Part shown: positions 1 to 8,866 of the stretch, piece after piece
Layout: each line of letters begins with the position of its first letter
Numbering within the stretch: the first letter of the stretch is position 1
From: Alphaproteobacteria bacterium
GTDB taxonomy: Bacteria > Pseudomonadota > Alphaproteobacteria > UBA8366 > Aestuariispiraceae
DNA: 64,000 nt
Direction of reading: 5' to 3'
NCBI GenBank assembly: GCA_033344895.1
Contig: JAWPMN010000001.1
Span: forward strand, 1,116,001 to 1,180,000
Program-made: the position numbers and the translations under genes
The notes under the pieces: model-generated
Database searches by the model: none
Seen by the model: the letters and a program-made list of their open reading frames with translations, nothing else
Told to the model about the DNA's origin: nothing

Positions 1-829
1 CGCGCACCGTTTCATCGGGCAGACCGAACAGGACCAGCGGCACGTTGCCCCGCGTGTCCCAGTTCGCTTCCATCGCCGCGACCTTGGCGGGCTGATGTTC
101 CAACGTATTCAGACCATGCAGATCGCCGGCGAGGATCTGGACCGGGATCAGCACCGCGGCAATTCCGATCCCGGTCTTCAGGGCGGCGCGGTTGCCCGCC
201 CCGGTGTCGCCGCGCAGATGCCTGTAAGCCGACAGACCGGCGATCAGGAACGCCGCCGTCAGGCCCGAGGCCAGCAGCATATGCGCCAGGCGATACGGCA
301 TGGATGGGTTGAAGACAATGGCCAGCCAGTCGGTTGCGTGGGCCACACCGTCCCGCATCTCGAACCCGGTCGGTGTGTGCATCCAGGAATTCAGAACCAG
401 AATCCAGAAGGCGGAAACGGTCGTCCCGAAGGCGACGAGGAATGTGGCGAGCGTGTGGACGCGCCCGGAGACCCGCCGAAACCCGAACAGCATGATGCCC
501 AGGAACACCGCCTCCAGGAAAAAGGCGGTCAGGATCTCATAGGCCAGGAGCGGCCCGGCGATATTGCCGACCACTTCCATGTATCCGGGCCAGTTGGTGC
601 CGAACTGGAAACTCATCGTGATGCCGGAGACCACCCCCATGGCGAAGGACAGGGCAAAGATCTTTACCCAGAAGAAATAGGCCTCCATCCACTTCTCGTC
701 GCCGGTTCGGGCATAGGACAGCTTGAAATAGAGCAGTATCCAGCCAAGCGCGATCGTGATCGTCGGGAACAGGATGTGGAAAGAAATGTTCGCGCCGAAC
801 TGAATACGGGCCAGCAGCAGGGCATCCAT
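1..829 (-). CDS. cioA: Cytochrome bd-type ubiquinol oxidase subunit I, CioA-like (partial)
   Basis: This is the N-terminal 276 residues of a membrane-bound quinol oxidase subunit; the rest lies beyond the left edge. The frame begins MDALLLARIQFG after a purine-rich GGAGACCGAG. It has the heme-ligand histidine in FHILFP (His18), the conserved stretch FQFGTNW near residue 70, and a later NPSMPYRLAHM segment with a second candidate ligand histidine. The start of the quinol-binding loop reads GDLHGLNTLEHQPAK. That form is typical of cyanide-insensitive (CIO) oxidases, not of E. coli CydA. Subunit II would be expected further left. The family is certain; the CIO assignment is likely. Confidence 0.93.
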   Translation of the reverse strand, partial: MDALLLARIQFGANISFHILFPTITIALGWILLYFKLSYARTGDEKWMEAYFFWVKIFALSFAMGVVSGITMSFQFGTNWPGYMEVVGNIAGPLLAYEILTAFFLEAVFLGIMLFGFRRVSGRVHTLATFLVAFGTTVSAFWILVLNSWMHTPTGFEMRDGVAHATDWLAIVFNPSMPYRLAHMLLASGLTAAFLIAGLSAYRHLRGDTGAGNRAALKTGIGIAAVLIPVQILAGDLHGLNTLEHQPAKVAAMEANWDTRGNVPLVLFGLPDETVR

Positions 830-1011
830 CTCGGTCTCCTGATGTCATCCTTGCGATGACCACAACATTAGCGCGTTCAACCGGAAAGACATCAGGTCAG
901 CCTGACGCGGGACATCCGGTCGCAGATAATCAATTCGCCTAACAGAATTTTAACCTGATTTCCGCTACCCTTTCCCGACCCGACTTGCAGGGGCTTTTGG
1001 AGTTAGGTGGA

Positions 1012-2388
1012 ATGTGCGCTAAAAAGTGCGGATCAATGACAGAGTTTCTGTCGATTGTTGGATCGGCCGGCGGTACCGACTCTCTGAATCTCGGACAGAT
1101 TGTCTGCCTCGGCACGGAAGACCTTCGCGACCGGTTGGGCGAGGAACGCTGGACGAAGGCGCAGGCCCATATCGGCGAAGTCATCGAAAAGTCGATCGCT
1201 GAACACTGCAATGCGCAGGATGCCTTCTTCAAATGCCGGGACGCCTCCTTCCTTATCGTATTTTCGACGCGCAGTGCCGATAAATCAGAACTGATCGCAG
1301 CCGCCATCGCCAATGCGGTGAACAAGATTCTGATGGGCACAGAGGATCTGCGCGCAGTCACGGTACGCGGCATCAGCCAGTCCGGCAGCCACCTGACGCT
1401 GACCGAGGCAAAGGATCCGCTGGGCATGCTGGACGCCTTGAAGAACAAGGCGCACAAGGTTTCCATCAGCGATGACGATGCCGCACCGGCCGCAGCGAAA
1501 CCGACCACGGTCGAAGCGCAAGCGAAAAATCCTGGCCAGACGCGCACCGGGACCGGCGGCAGCATGCCGTCCATCCCGAAGGGGAACCGGGCCGAACTGT
1601 TGGCCAAGTTGAGCATCGTCAAGGACGCACCGGTCGAGTTCCGGTTCCTTCCCATCTGGTTCAATGGTGAACGGAAGATCTGGACCTTCAATTGCGCACC
1701 GATGCGCCCCTCCACCATGGTCGGGGAGACGACCTGGAATTATGGCGTCCTTGGTGCCAAGCCGCAGATTTCCGAAGTCGTCGACCTGGACATCGCAGCG
1801 CTGGAGCACGGGCTGATCGAACTGACCGACCATCTGGTCGCCGGTCGACAGTGTCAGCTGGTGCCGAACATCCATTTCGAGACCCTGACGAACTATCGGG
1901 GTCGGAACGAGATTTCGGCGTTGCTGGGCGCGCTGCCGCAACGTCTGCGCCAGAGCATCCTGCCCAATATTATGTATGTTCCGCAGGGGGTTCCGGACGG
2001 GCGCCTGACCGACATCACCGGCCATCTGAAGCCTTTCTGCAAGGAAATCGGCGCGGTGCTGGTACCCAGCAAGCTGGAAGGCGATTTGTCCCGCACGCTG
2101 GCGCGGCTCAAGGGGTGTGGGTTCAAGGGCATCTTCGTTCGCGCCAACCAGACGATCACCCGCAATCACATGGACTGGATCCTTCACGTCGTCGACAAGA
2201 TTAACGCGATTGGCGGCATCTCCGGTGTCACAGCCATTCCGGATGACGATCATATGATTAAATTTGCGTACAGCCCGGCCAAGGTCTGTGCCGGTCAATC
2301 TCTCGGCGGGCCGTTTGAGACCATGCCGGCCCCGTATGAGTTTGATGCCAGGAAGCTGGAGACCAGCGAAATGGCGGAAATTGCGTAA
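1012..2388 (+). CDS. Degenerate GGDEF-EAL-like protein, copy 1
   Basis: This 458-residue soluble protein has no catalytic motif that I can recognise. Residues 1-110 read like a GGDEF domain in which the signature is replaced by CRDASF. A low-complexity linker around 150-195 leads to a region that aligns by eye with EAL domains: an entry strand FRFLPIW, a helix DLDIAALEHGLIEL, a 'NIHFETL' strand and a closing GQSLGGP, where active enzymes have GYLFSRP. The EAL and DDFG metal-binding motifs are absent. The start at 1012 is preceded by GGAG nine bases upstream and gives an N-terminus that matches the adjacent paralogue residue for residue in spacing. A non-catalytic c-di-GMP-type scaffold is an inference. 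Confidence 0.75.
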   Translation: MCAKKCGSMTEFLSIVGSAGGTDSLNLGQIVCLGTEDLRDRLGEERWTKAQAHIGEVIEKSIAEHCNAQDAFFKCRDASFLIVFSTRSADKSELIAAAIANAVNKILMGTEDLRAVTVRGISQSGSHLTLTEAKDPLGMLDALKNKAHKVSISDDDAAPAAAKPTTVEAQAKNPGQTRTGTGGSMPSIPKGNRAELLAKLSIVKDAPVEFRFLPIWFNGERKIWTFNCAPMRPSTMVGETTWNYGVLGAKPQISEVVDLDIAALEHGLIELTDHLVAGRQCQLVPNIHFETLTNYRGRNEISALLGALPQRLRQSILPNIMYVPQGVPDGRLTDITGHLKPFCKEIGAVLVPSKLEGDLSRTLARLKGCGFKGIFVRANQTITRNHMDWILHVVDKINAIGGISGVTAIPDDDHMIKFAYSPAKVCAGQSLGGPFETMPAPYEFDARKLETSEMAEIA

Positions 2389-2433
2389 GCGCGACCCCGA
2401 CACGTTGACACATTTCAGTTATTAGAAGGCGTT

Positions 2434-3768
2434 ATGGCACCCCGAAAACTGGACAGCATGGACAAGATTCTGGGCGCGGTCTCTTCGCGTTCGGGTGAGT
2501 CGGATTTCAATCTGGGACAGATCATCTGTATCGGCATCGAGGATCTGAAGGAGCGATTGGGCGAGGAGCGCTGGAACCATTCCCAGCAGCTGGTCTCTCA
2601 ACTGATCGAGAAGGCCATCCAACGCTACTGCGGCCCCAAGGACATGTACTGCCGGTGTCGCGATTCCTCCTTTTTGATCATTTTCGATACGGCGGAGGAA
2701 CTGGTCGCGCGAACCGCAGCCACGAATGTGGCCGGATTCGTCAATCGGTCGCTGTTCGGTTCCAGTGATACACTCGGGCTGAGCGTGAAGAGCGTCGTTC
2801 ATCCCTGTCGCGCCAAGACCGAGGCCGCCCCTTCAGTTGACGACACCCCGGCGGCGTTCCTGAACGCGCTGGAGGAGCGCGTGTCGGAAGCCAAGAAGGA
2901 GGCTCCCGAAGAGAAGCCGGCTCCGGTGCGCTCGACCAAAGGCGGGCAACAGGATTCCCAGAAATTCGAAAGCCGGCGCAACGAGCTACTGGACAAGCTG
3001 GATTCGGTTCAGGGGGGCGAGATCGAATTCTGCTTCGTGCCGCTTTGGCGAATCGGCGAGCCTACCGTCGGTTCCTTTGTCTGCCTGCCGAACCGCAGCG
3101 CCCCGCTGTCGGATCGACCTGACTGGGGGTACGCCGTGCTGGGATCGGATCCGGAGATTTCCCGGATCGTGGAACTGGATATCGCGACCCTGGAACGCGG
3201 ATTGCTGGAAATGACCGAGCATCTGTTGAGCGGCCGGGAATGCAGTTTCGCCGCCAGTTTCCACTTCGAAACCCTGGCCAACCGCAAGGGACAGGAAGAA
3301 ATCTTCGCCCTGCTGAAGGAACTGCCGCACCATATCCTGTCGCGGCTGCATGCCGTGGTGACCGACATACCGGAAGGCGTGCCGGATACCCGGCTGTCCC
3401 TGCTGACCGCACCGCTGCGCAATCATTGCCGTAAGCTGAGTGCGGTCCTGCCGATGACCGGCATCCGGGTACAGCCGCAGAACGTGATCGCCAAGCTGCG
3501 CAAGGCCGGGTTCTCAGGCATTTTTGTCAAGCTGACATCGGATTCGAAGCAGGACGTTGAAAGCGCGATCAAGTTCGGTGAGGCCGCCAGCAAGACCGGC
3601 GCCGAAGCCGGCGTCACCCATATCATGGACGAGGACATCCTGATCAAGCTTGCCTACAGCACCCTGCAATGGTGCTCCGGCACGGCCATCGGCGGTCCCT
3701 ATGCAGAAATGCCCGCCCCCTTCCGCTTCGATGCCAGCAACCTCGAGGCGCAGGCGACCGAAGGCTGA
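2434..3768 (+). CDS. Degenerate GGDEF-EAL-like protein, copy 2
   Basis: This 444-residue paralogue follows copy 1 after 45 bases, and the two probably share a transcript. Both carry the same block NLGQI-C-G-EDL--RLGEERW near the N-terminus. The GGDEF position reads CRDSSF, a charged linker follows at 130-180, and the C-terminal half is EAL-like, from IEFCFVPLW to the closing TAIGGPY. The catalytic EAL and DDFG residues are missing here too. Two divergent copies kept side by side suggest a heteromeric or sequentially specialised pair, but no function can be read from sequence. The start has AGAAGG a few bases upstream. Confidence 0.75.
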   Translation: MAPRKLDSMDKILGAVSSRSGESDFNLGQIICIGIEDLKERLGEERWNHSQQLVSQLIEKAIQRYCGPKDMYCRCRDSSFLIIFDTAEELVARTAATNVAGFVNRSLFGSSDTLGLSVKSVVHPCRAKTEAAPSVDDTPAAFLNALEERVSEAKKEAPEEKPAPVRSTKGGQQDSQKFESRRNELLDKLDSVQGGEIEFCFVPLWRIGEPTVGSFVCLPNRSAPLSDRPDWGYAVLGSDPEISRIVELDIATLERGLLEMTEHLLSGRECSFAASFHFETLANRKGQEEIFALLKELPHHILSRLHAVVTDIPEGVPDTRLSLLTAPLRNHCRKLSAVLPMTGIRVQPQNVIAKLRKAGFSGIFVKLTSDSKQDVESAIKFGEAASKTGAEAGVTHIMDEDILIKLAYSTLQWCSGTAIGGPYAEMPAPFRFDASNLEAQATEG

Positions 3769-3778
3769 ACGGCAGACC

Positions 3779-4477
3779 TCAGCCTTCCAGCAGATCGGCC
3801 AGCGCCTCCGGCTTGGCGATCATTGCATCGTGGCCGCAGGCGATTTCATGAATCGGCCAGCCCAGTTCCTTCGCCCGCTCCCGATGGGCGGCCAGGGAGG
3901 AATAAACCGGTGCGGCGGCCATAATGTAGCGCGCGTCCAGTCCGCCGCCCGGCTTGCCGTCGAATTCGATCGCCGTCTCATAGGTTCGAACCGGATGCGG
4001 GGTCAGATGCCGTTCGATGAAGTCGACCTGCTTCTGATCCGAAATGCCGAAGGCCGCGGCCGGCGGACAGGGCAGGCAGGGCACACCGACATGGTCGATC
4101 ACGCCGGCGCGGCGTTCGGCCCAGACCTTGGGGGGCACCGTTTCGCAGGGGGCCACGCCGCTCTGCGGGATCATCGCATCGAGATAGACCAGCCTGCCGA
4201 TCCGGTCGGGAATGCGGGCGGCCGCGCCGGTGATGATGTTGCCGCCGAAGGAATGGCCGACCAGAACGGTGTCGGACATGTCTTCGGCCTCCAGATGGGC
4301 GACGAGTTCGTCGACCCAGGTTTGCAGGGTGATCTCCGTCGACAGGAAATGGGCATTCTCACCCAGGCCGGACAGGACCGGCCGCGACACCCGATGCCCG
4401 CGATCGCGCAGGATCGGCGTGACAAAATCCCAGCACCAGGCGCCGTGCCAGGCGCCGTGCAACAATGTAAAATTCAT
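3779..4477 (-). CDS. Alpha/beta hydrolase, methylesterase-like
   Basis: This is a 232-residue cytoplasmic alpha/beta-hydrolase. It opens with the oxyanion-hole motif LLHGAWHGAWCW, has the nucleophile elbow GHSFGG (Ser76) and ends with the catalytic histidine in CGHDAM (His216). The size and the HGAWHGAW start match the plant methylesterase/hydroxynitrile-lyase-like branch often labelled salicylate esterase. The substrate cannot be predicted. It is convergent with the pseudo-GGDEF-EAL pair and stands alone. Confidence 0.85.
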   Translation of the reverse strand: MNFTLLHGAWHGAWCWDFVTPILRDRGHRVSRPVLSGLGENAHFLSTEITLQTWVDELVAHLEAEDMSDTVLVGHSFGGNIITGAAARIPDRIGRLVYLDAMIPQSGVAPCETVPPKVWAERRAGVIDHVGVPCLPCPPAAAFGISDQKQVDFIERHLTPHPVRTYETAIEFDGKPGGGLDARYIMAAAPVYSSLAAHRERAKELGWPIHEIACGHDAMIAKPEALADLLEG

Positions 4478-4660
4478 GCTGACCTAAACCTCCCGGACGT
4501 TCTTTTCTTATTGGCATAAAACCACGCGTGACCCCGTGTCCCGGCCGACCTTATGGCGATCGGTCCTGTGACATGGCGGTGACATAGTAACGACGATTCC
4601 GGGTGTTGCCAGTATTGCCGTGCCGGTGGTCGGTCGCCCGTATCGGGCGCAAGCGGCGGC

Positions 4661-6001
4661 TCAGTTCACGCGCACCATTTCCATTCGCGAGATGCAGGAA
4701 TTGCCGCTGGGCGCGGAAATGCTTCCCCGGCCGCTGCCATCCCCGACATTCAGGACGGTGCGGCGGCGCGGGTAATAGCCCCAACTGCCGATATAGGTTT
4801 CCACCGTCGCCGACCCGCCATCCGATATGCTGATCTTGAGGTCGGCCAGGCCGCCTTTCTCGGACCGCATGTCGCCTTTGAACCGACCGTTGCGGAAGAC
4901 GAGGTCCTGGGTTCCGGACTCACCGGCCCGGCACCAGTCAGAATGCGCGAAGCCGGACACGACCTCCCAGGTAAAGCGCCAGGTGCCGTCATAGGGATGG
5001 GACGGTGCGGCGGATGGTGCGGCACTCGGCGGCTGGGCGGCGGGCGCCTTTCCCAGGGCCGCAATCTTGGCCCTGGCCAGCGGCGCATAAAGCCCTTCCG
5101 GGAAGGCGTTCAGATAGCTTTCCAGCTGGATCTTGTCGTCACTATCGGCGACGGAGTTCCAGAAGGCGATCTCGGCGCTTTGATCCGGCGCGGACGCAAC
5201 CGCCGGGGCTGCCGCGACGGCGACGGACGGTTCCGGCGCAGGCTGCGGGAAAAAGTAGAAATCCCCGGTCAGGGAGGAGCTTTCCCACGGTACCTGTCGG
5301 TTGGCCGTGTGTTCCATGACCGCGATGCGGACCTGCTTGAAGACCTGTTCCACCGGCAGGCCGGGCGTCCGCATGAGCCGCGCCAACGCCGTCGTATAGG
5401 GGCTGTTCCGGCCGCTGCCGTCGGCCGCCACGTCGCCGGGCGCCGTCGAATAGGCCAACAGCGTGCCATAGGGTGCATCGATCTTGGCCAGTCCCCGGGT
5501 GCCGGCGCGGTTCATCGACGGGAAGGGATTGTTGCGGCAGGCATCCAGCACGACCATGTTCAACCGGTTGCCAGCCTTTTCCAGGCTGCGCATCACCGTA
5601 TCCATCTTGAGCGACTGGATTTCGAGATCCAGCGTGTCGCGGATATCCGCGTCGACCGGGATCAGGTAATTCTCGCCATTGGCCTGCACCGCGTGCCCGG
5701 CATAGTAGACCATGCCGACTGTGTCATCGCCTGACGCGCCGAGTTGTCGGGCAAACCGGATCACGGCCCTTTGCAGGTCGCGATAGCCCAGATCGGTATG
5801 GCGCGTGACCTCGAAGCCGGCCGTCTCCAGAGACTGTGTGATCAATGCGGCGTCGTTTGCCGGATTGGCCAGGGGGCCGACGGCATAACCGGCATTCCCG
5901 ATGACCAGCGCCAGTCGCCGCTCCGCCCGGGCCTCCCCCGTCCAGAACAGACCCGCCGCCAGGGGCATCATCACCGCCAGTATTGCAACGAATGTCCGCA
6001 C
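4661..6001 (-). CDS. Exported caspase-family (C14-like) protein
   Basis: This is a 446-residue secreted or periplasmic protein. The GTG start at 6001 follows GGGGGAAG and opens directly into a signal peptide ending near GEARA. A caspase p20-like domain follows, starting RRLALVIGNAGY, with the catalytic dyad His103 (YYAGHA) and Cys155 (LDACRNN). Residues around 260-345 are an Ala/Pro-rich linker with a short helical segment. The last 100 residues form a beta-rich domain starting at YDGTW. Both catalytic residues are present, so it may be active. The substrate is unknown. A longer upstream ATG exists but would place 42 unrelated residues before the signal peptide. Confidence 0.85.
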   Translation of the reverse strand: MRTFVAILAVMMPLAAGLFWTGEARAERRLALVIGNAGYAVGPLANPANDAALITQSLETAGFEVTRHTDLGYRDLQRAVIRFARQLGASGDDTVGMVYYAGHAVQANGENYLIPVDADIRDTLDLEIQSLKMDTVMRSLEKAGNRLNMVVLDACRNNPFPSMNRAGTRGLAKIDAPYGTLLAYSTAPGDVAADGSGRNSPYTTALARLMRTPGLPVEQVFKQVRIAVMEHTANRQVPWESSSLTGDFYFFPQPAPEPSVAVAAAPAVASAPDQSAEIAFWNSVADSDDKIQLESYLNAFPEGLYAPLARAKIAALGKAPAAQPPSAAPSAAPSHPYDGTWRFTWEVVSGFAHSDWCRAGESGTQDLVFRNGRFKGDMRSEKGGLADLKISISDGGSATVETYIGSWGYYPRRRTVLNVGDGSGRGSISAPSGNSCISRMEMVRVN

Positions 6002-6232
6002 CGCACTTCCCCCGCCGTTTCCGGACCGGGAAAGTCTATGGAAGAACCGGGGCGGCTTCAACCGGACCCCGGTTACCGACCACGGGACTGCCCGAATCCC
6101 ACCAGAAACAGTACGGCCTGAAGCCAAATCGGACGGCCATAGGTGGCGCCGCTCGAACGCCCATAGGGTGTTTTTTATTCATTACCATCGGAAATGTGGT
6201 ACTTTCCCTGTCTCTTGGGGGGAGGCAGTCCG

Positions 6233-7414
6233 ATGCAGATCGATTTCCATCACACCGCAACCTATGTCGTGGCACGCGCGGGCGGCCTGTCGCATGCGGA
6301 CGCCGCAACGGTCGCGCATGCCGCGCAATATGTCGACGACGCGACGACGGATGGGGAGATCTTCGGATCCGACGGCATCCAGCTCTATCGCCGGCTGGCC
6401 AGCGCGCACCGCATGCTGGATTACCGGAACCTTCTGGATCTGCGGAACCACCTGTGCTGGATTCCCTTTCATTTCCTGCCGGGAAACTGCGGTCACGGTC
6501 CGGAGGAGGCCTGCGCCGCGCCGATGGCGGACCGGCTGATCTGCTTGCCGAACAGCCCGGTCGCGCAGGACATGATGCGGGCCGCCCTTTCGGACAAGGA
6601 CAAGCCCTACGGGCCGCACCGGCTCGGCATCGCCGCCCATACCTTCATCGACACCTTCGCCCACCAGCAATTCGCCGGGATCGATCACGATGTGAACACG
6701 GTGAACGACCTGCGCTGGATCAACCCGGAGGGCAGCGCGGAAACGGACGACTATTTCTACCGGCGCCGCAAGGAAGTCTTCACCCATACCGGCGATTCCG
6801 CGATCCAGCGCATGGCCGTCGCCTGGCGCCGGAGCGAAGCCCCCTGGCCGGCCAGGCTGATGGAGATGGTTCAGCACATCATTCAGGGGAAGCTGCCGAC
6901 CCTGGGCCATGGGCAGGCGCTCAGCTATCCCGACCGGCCCTATGCCCGCTGGCAATATGTCAACGGCCGGGGCGAAACGGTCCGCCGCGACAATCCAACC
7001 GATTTCATCGATGCCTGCGACGCGCTCTGCCGCTGGTTCCAGCGCTGGTCTGCCGGCGATGCGGAGGCGGACGTCCCGGGCCTGCCGGCGAATATCCGGC
7101 GCAAGATCGAGGAAATGATCCGGGCGACCGACGATCCGGACGGGCACAACCGGCACCGGAACTGGCTCGACGCGATCCGCGGCGACTTCTTCGGATTCGG
7201 CCCTGAGGAGTTGACCTATGTCGGCAAGGGTCACGGATCGTGGAAACAGATCGCCGTCGGCAATATCGAGGACGTCGCCTCCGGCAAGGAAATCTACGAG
7301 TTCGGTGACGTGTTCCGGAACAGCGACTGGAAACGGTTCCACGACGCGGCAAAGGCGCATCGGCGGGAAATCCTCGACGACATTCTGCCGCGCCACGGGA
7401 TCATCGCGGCCTAG
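6233..7414 (+). CDS. DUF6765 family protein, histidine-rich
   Basis: This is a 393-residue protein whose opening, MQIDFHHTATYVVARAGG, and HAAQYVDDAT block match the DUF6765 family as I know it. Histidine/aspartate clusters (HTFIDTFAHQ, GIDHDVN) resemble the metal-site pattern of zinc-dependent phospholipase C-type folds, so a metal-dependent hydrolase is possible but unproven. It has no signal peptide. The start is set by GGGGGGAGG eight bases upstream; a second ATG at 6194 lacks a ribosome site. It is first in a tight unit with the small membrane protein and lipoprotein downstream. Confidence 0.8.
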   Translation: MQIDFHHTATYVVARAGGLSHADAATVAHAAQYVDDATTDGEIFGSDGIQLYRRLASAHRMLDYRNLLDLRNHLCWIPFHFLPGNCGHGPEEACAAPMADRLICLPNSPVAQDMMRAALSDKDKPYGPHRLGIAAHTFIDTFAHQQFAGIDHDVNTVNDLRWINPEGSAETDDYFYRRRKEVFTHTGDSAIQRMAVAWRRSEAPWPARLMEMVQHIIQGKLPTLGHGQALSYPDRPYARWQYVNGRGETVRRDNPTDFIDACDALCRWFQRWSAGDAEADVPGLPANIRRKIEEMIRATDDPDGHNRHRNWLDAIRGDFFGFGPEELTYVGKGHGSWKQIAVGNIEDVASGKEIYEFGDVFRNSDWKRFHDAAKAHRREILDDILPRHGIIAA

Positions 7415-7432
7415 GCGCCGAAGGAGGAAACA

Positions 7433-7654
7433 TTGGGTGATTTTCTGAAAAGCTTTCTGACCCTCAAGGGCGGGGTCGACGGCCTGATCGCGGCGGCACT
7501 CGCCTTCGGCATTCACTATTACATCGTCACCATGAACGGTCTGGAACTCTCGCCACTTGGCGCGGCCGGAATCGGCGCCGTGATCGCCTTCGGCATCCGG
7601 CTGGTGCGCTATGCCTTCTTCGAAGGCAAGAAAGATACGGAGGATGAGGAATGA
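7433..7654 (+). CDS. Small two-helix membrane protein
   Basis: This 73-residue protein starts at TTG, seven bases after a strong AAGGAGGAAA. Two hydrophobic segments (about residues 17-33 and 41-58) are followed by an acidic, charged tail, EGKKDTEDEE. No family is recognised; its size and topology recall holin-like or anchor proteins. The stop overlaps the start of the next gene (ATGA), so translation of the two is probably coupled. The context suggests it places the DUF6765 protein or the lipoprotein at the membrane, which is inference. Confidence 0.75.
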   Translation: MGDFLKSFLTLKGGVDGLIAAALAFGIHYYIVTMNGLELSPLGAAGIGAVIAFGIRLVRYAFFEGKKDTEDEE

Positions 7655-8700
7655 GTACCGTGCCCCGCCTCTCCGCCCTGTCGAGCCTGATGCTGGCCCT
7701 GCTGCTCGCCGCCGCCTGCACCCAAACCGGGACATCCGGGCCGAACAACCAGGCCGCCGCGCAGGTCGAACAGGTCCAGGCAGAGACCGCGGAGGCCGAA
7801 GCCGCCGTCGCCCAGGCCGAAACCGCTCTCGACAAGGGCGACTTCCAGACTGCGTTCGAGGCCGCCCAAAACGCGCTGGACAGCGTGCAGCGATCGGAGA
7901 TTCTGCTGGAATCCGCCGCCAACTCCCATGGCGAAGCCACGGTCGATTATGAAGCGAATGCCAGCCGTCTCCGGGCCGTCGAGAATCAGGCGCAATCCGT
8001 CGTCGAAACCCTGATGCCGCCCGTCGCAGCCGCCGCGCCGCCGCCCCCGCCTCCGATGTCACCTGACATACAAATGCTGGATCTCGGCGTACACCTGTAC
8101 GACACGGCGCGCGGACCGGGGCGGGACTACGGATACTACGCCTATGTCGCCTTCCCCAGCGGCGCGCAGTCGACCTGCGCCCAGCGCCGCTATGTTGTCC
8201 GGCACGCCCTGGACATCCTCAGCGACATCGCCAGCCTGCCGACAAAGCTGGACATCGAGGGCCAGAACCACCTGCTTGCCGCCCTGATGTTCCCGATCGA
8301 TCCGGCCTTCCGGGACAGCATTCCGTCCATCGTGGCCGACAAGGACGAAGACCTGCTGCTGAAGGCCTATAACTACCCCTATGCCCGTCAGTTCATCCGG
8401 GACCTTGGCCTGGACGACCAGGGTGTCTATCTGCTCGCCTATCCGGTTCCGTTCGAATATCTGGACGACGCCCCGAACCCGGACCATCTCGGCCTGATCG
8501 ACCTGACCGGTGCCAATGAGGAACGCGTCGCGAAGGCCATCAAATACCTGCGGGAACGCGCAACGATCAACACTTACAGCTTTCAGCAGAGCCCCGACCG
8601 CCTCGCCGTCGCGATGGTCGACCTGTTCGAATCCGTCGGCAGTTTCCTGGCCAGTTTCGGCGCTACCGAGGCCCAAGCCTCGGATGTGAGCTGCCCCTGA
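7651..8700 (+). CDS. Predicted lipoprotein with helical N-terminal half
   Basis: This is a 349-residue lipoprotein. The signal peptide ends in the lipobox LLAAAC (Cys23). Residues 33-100 are Ala/Glu/Gln-rich and likely coiled coil, with repeated AE-AVAQAE motifs. A proline run follows (PPPPPP, around residues 132-138), then a globular domain of about 200 residues with several tyrosines and no recognised motif. It is third in the DUF6765 unit and overlaps the membrane-protein stop by four bases. The function is unknown. Confidence 0.8.
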   Translation: MSTVPRLSALSSLMLALLLAAACTQTGTSGPNNQAAAQVEQVQAETAEAEAAVAQAETALDKGDFQTAFEAAQNALDSVQRSEILLESAANSHGEATVDYEANASRLRAVENQAQSVVETLMPPVAAAAPPPPPPMSPDIQMLDLGVHLYDTARGPGRDYGYYAYVAFPSGAQSTCAQRRYVVRHALDILSDIASLPTKLDIEGQNHLLAALMFPIDPAFRDSIPSIVADKDEDLLLKAYNYPYARQFIRDLGLDDQGVYLLAYPVPFEYLDDAPNPDHLGLIDLTGANEERVAKAIKYLRERATINTYSFQQSPDRLAVAMVDLFESVGSFLASFGATEAQASDVSCP

Positions 8701-8722
8701 CGCGCGCCGCGCCCATGACCAG

Positions 8723-8846
8723 CTGGAAGAAATCACCATCCTGGACGGCGATTTCCATGACGACGAATACACTTGCACCAATGGTCCCAACGCGCCATCG
8801 GCGCGGGGTCAGAGCACGGGTGTACGGTGCTGTTGGTGCATCGGGG
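8723..8846 (+). repeat. Dispersed repeat, copy A
   Basis: This stretch of about 125 bases begins 22 bases after the lipoprotein stop and recurs in diverged form at 10218-10352, so the two copies flank the Fic gene in the same orientation. The best-conserved parts are GACGACGAATACAC and TACGGTGCTGTT. Copy B has an extra ten-base insert, ATGCATAGCG. Many differences fall at third positions in one frame, so it may be a decayed piece of coding sequence. No terminal inverted repeats are visible. Confidence 0.75.
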
Positions 8847-8866
8847 GTGAAGGATAAACGAGTGCC

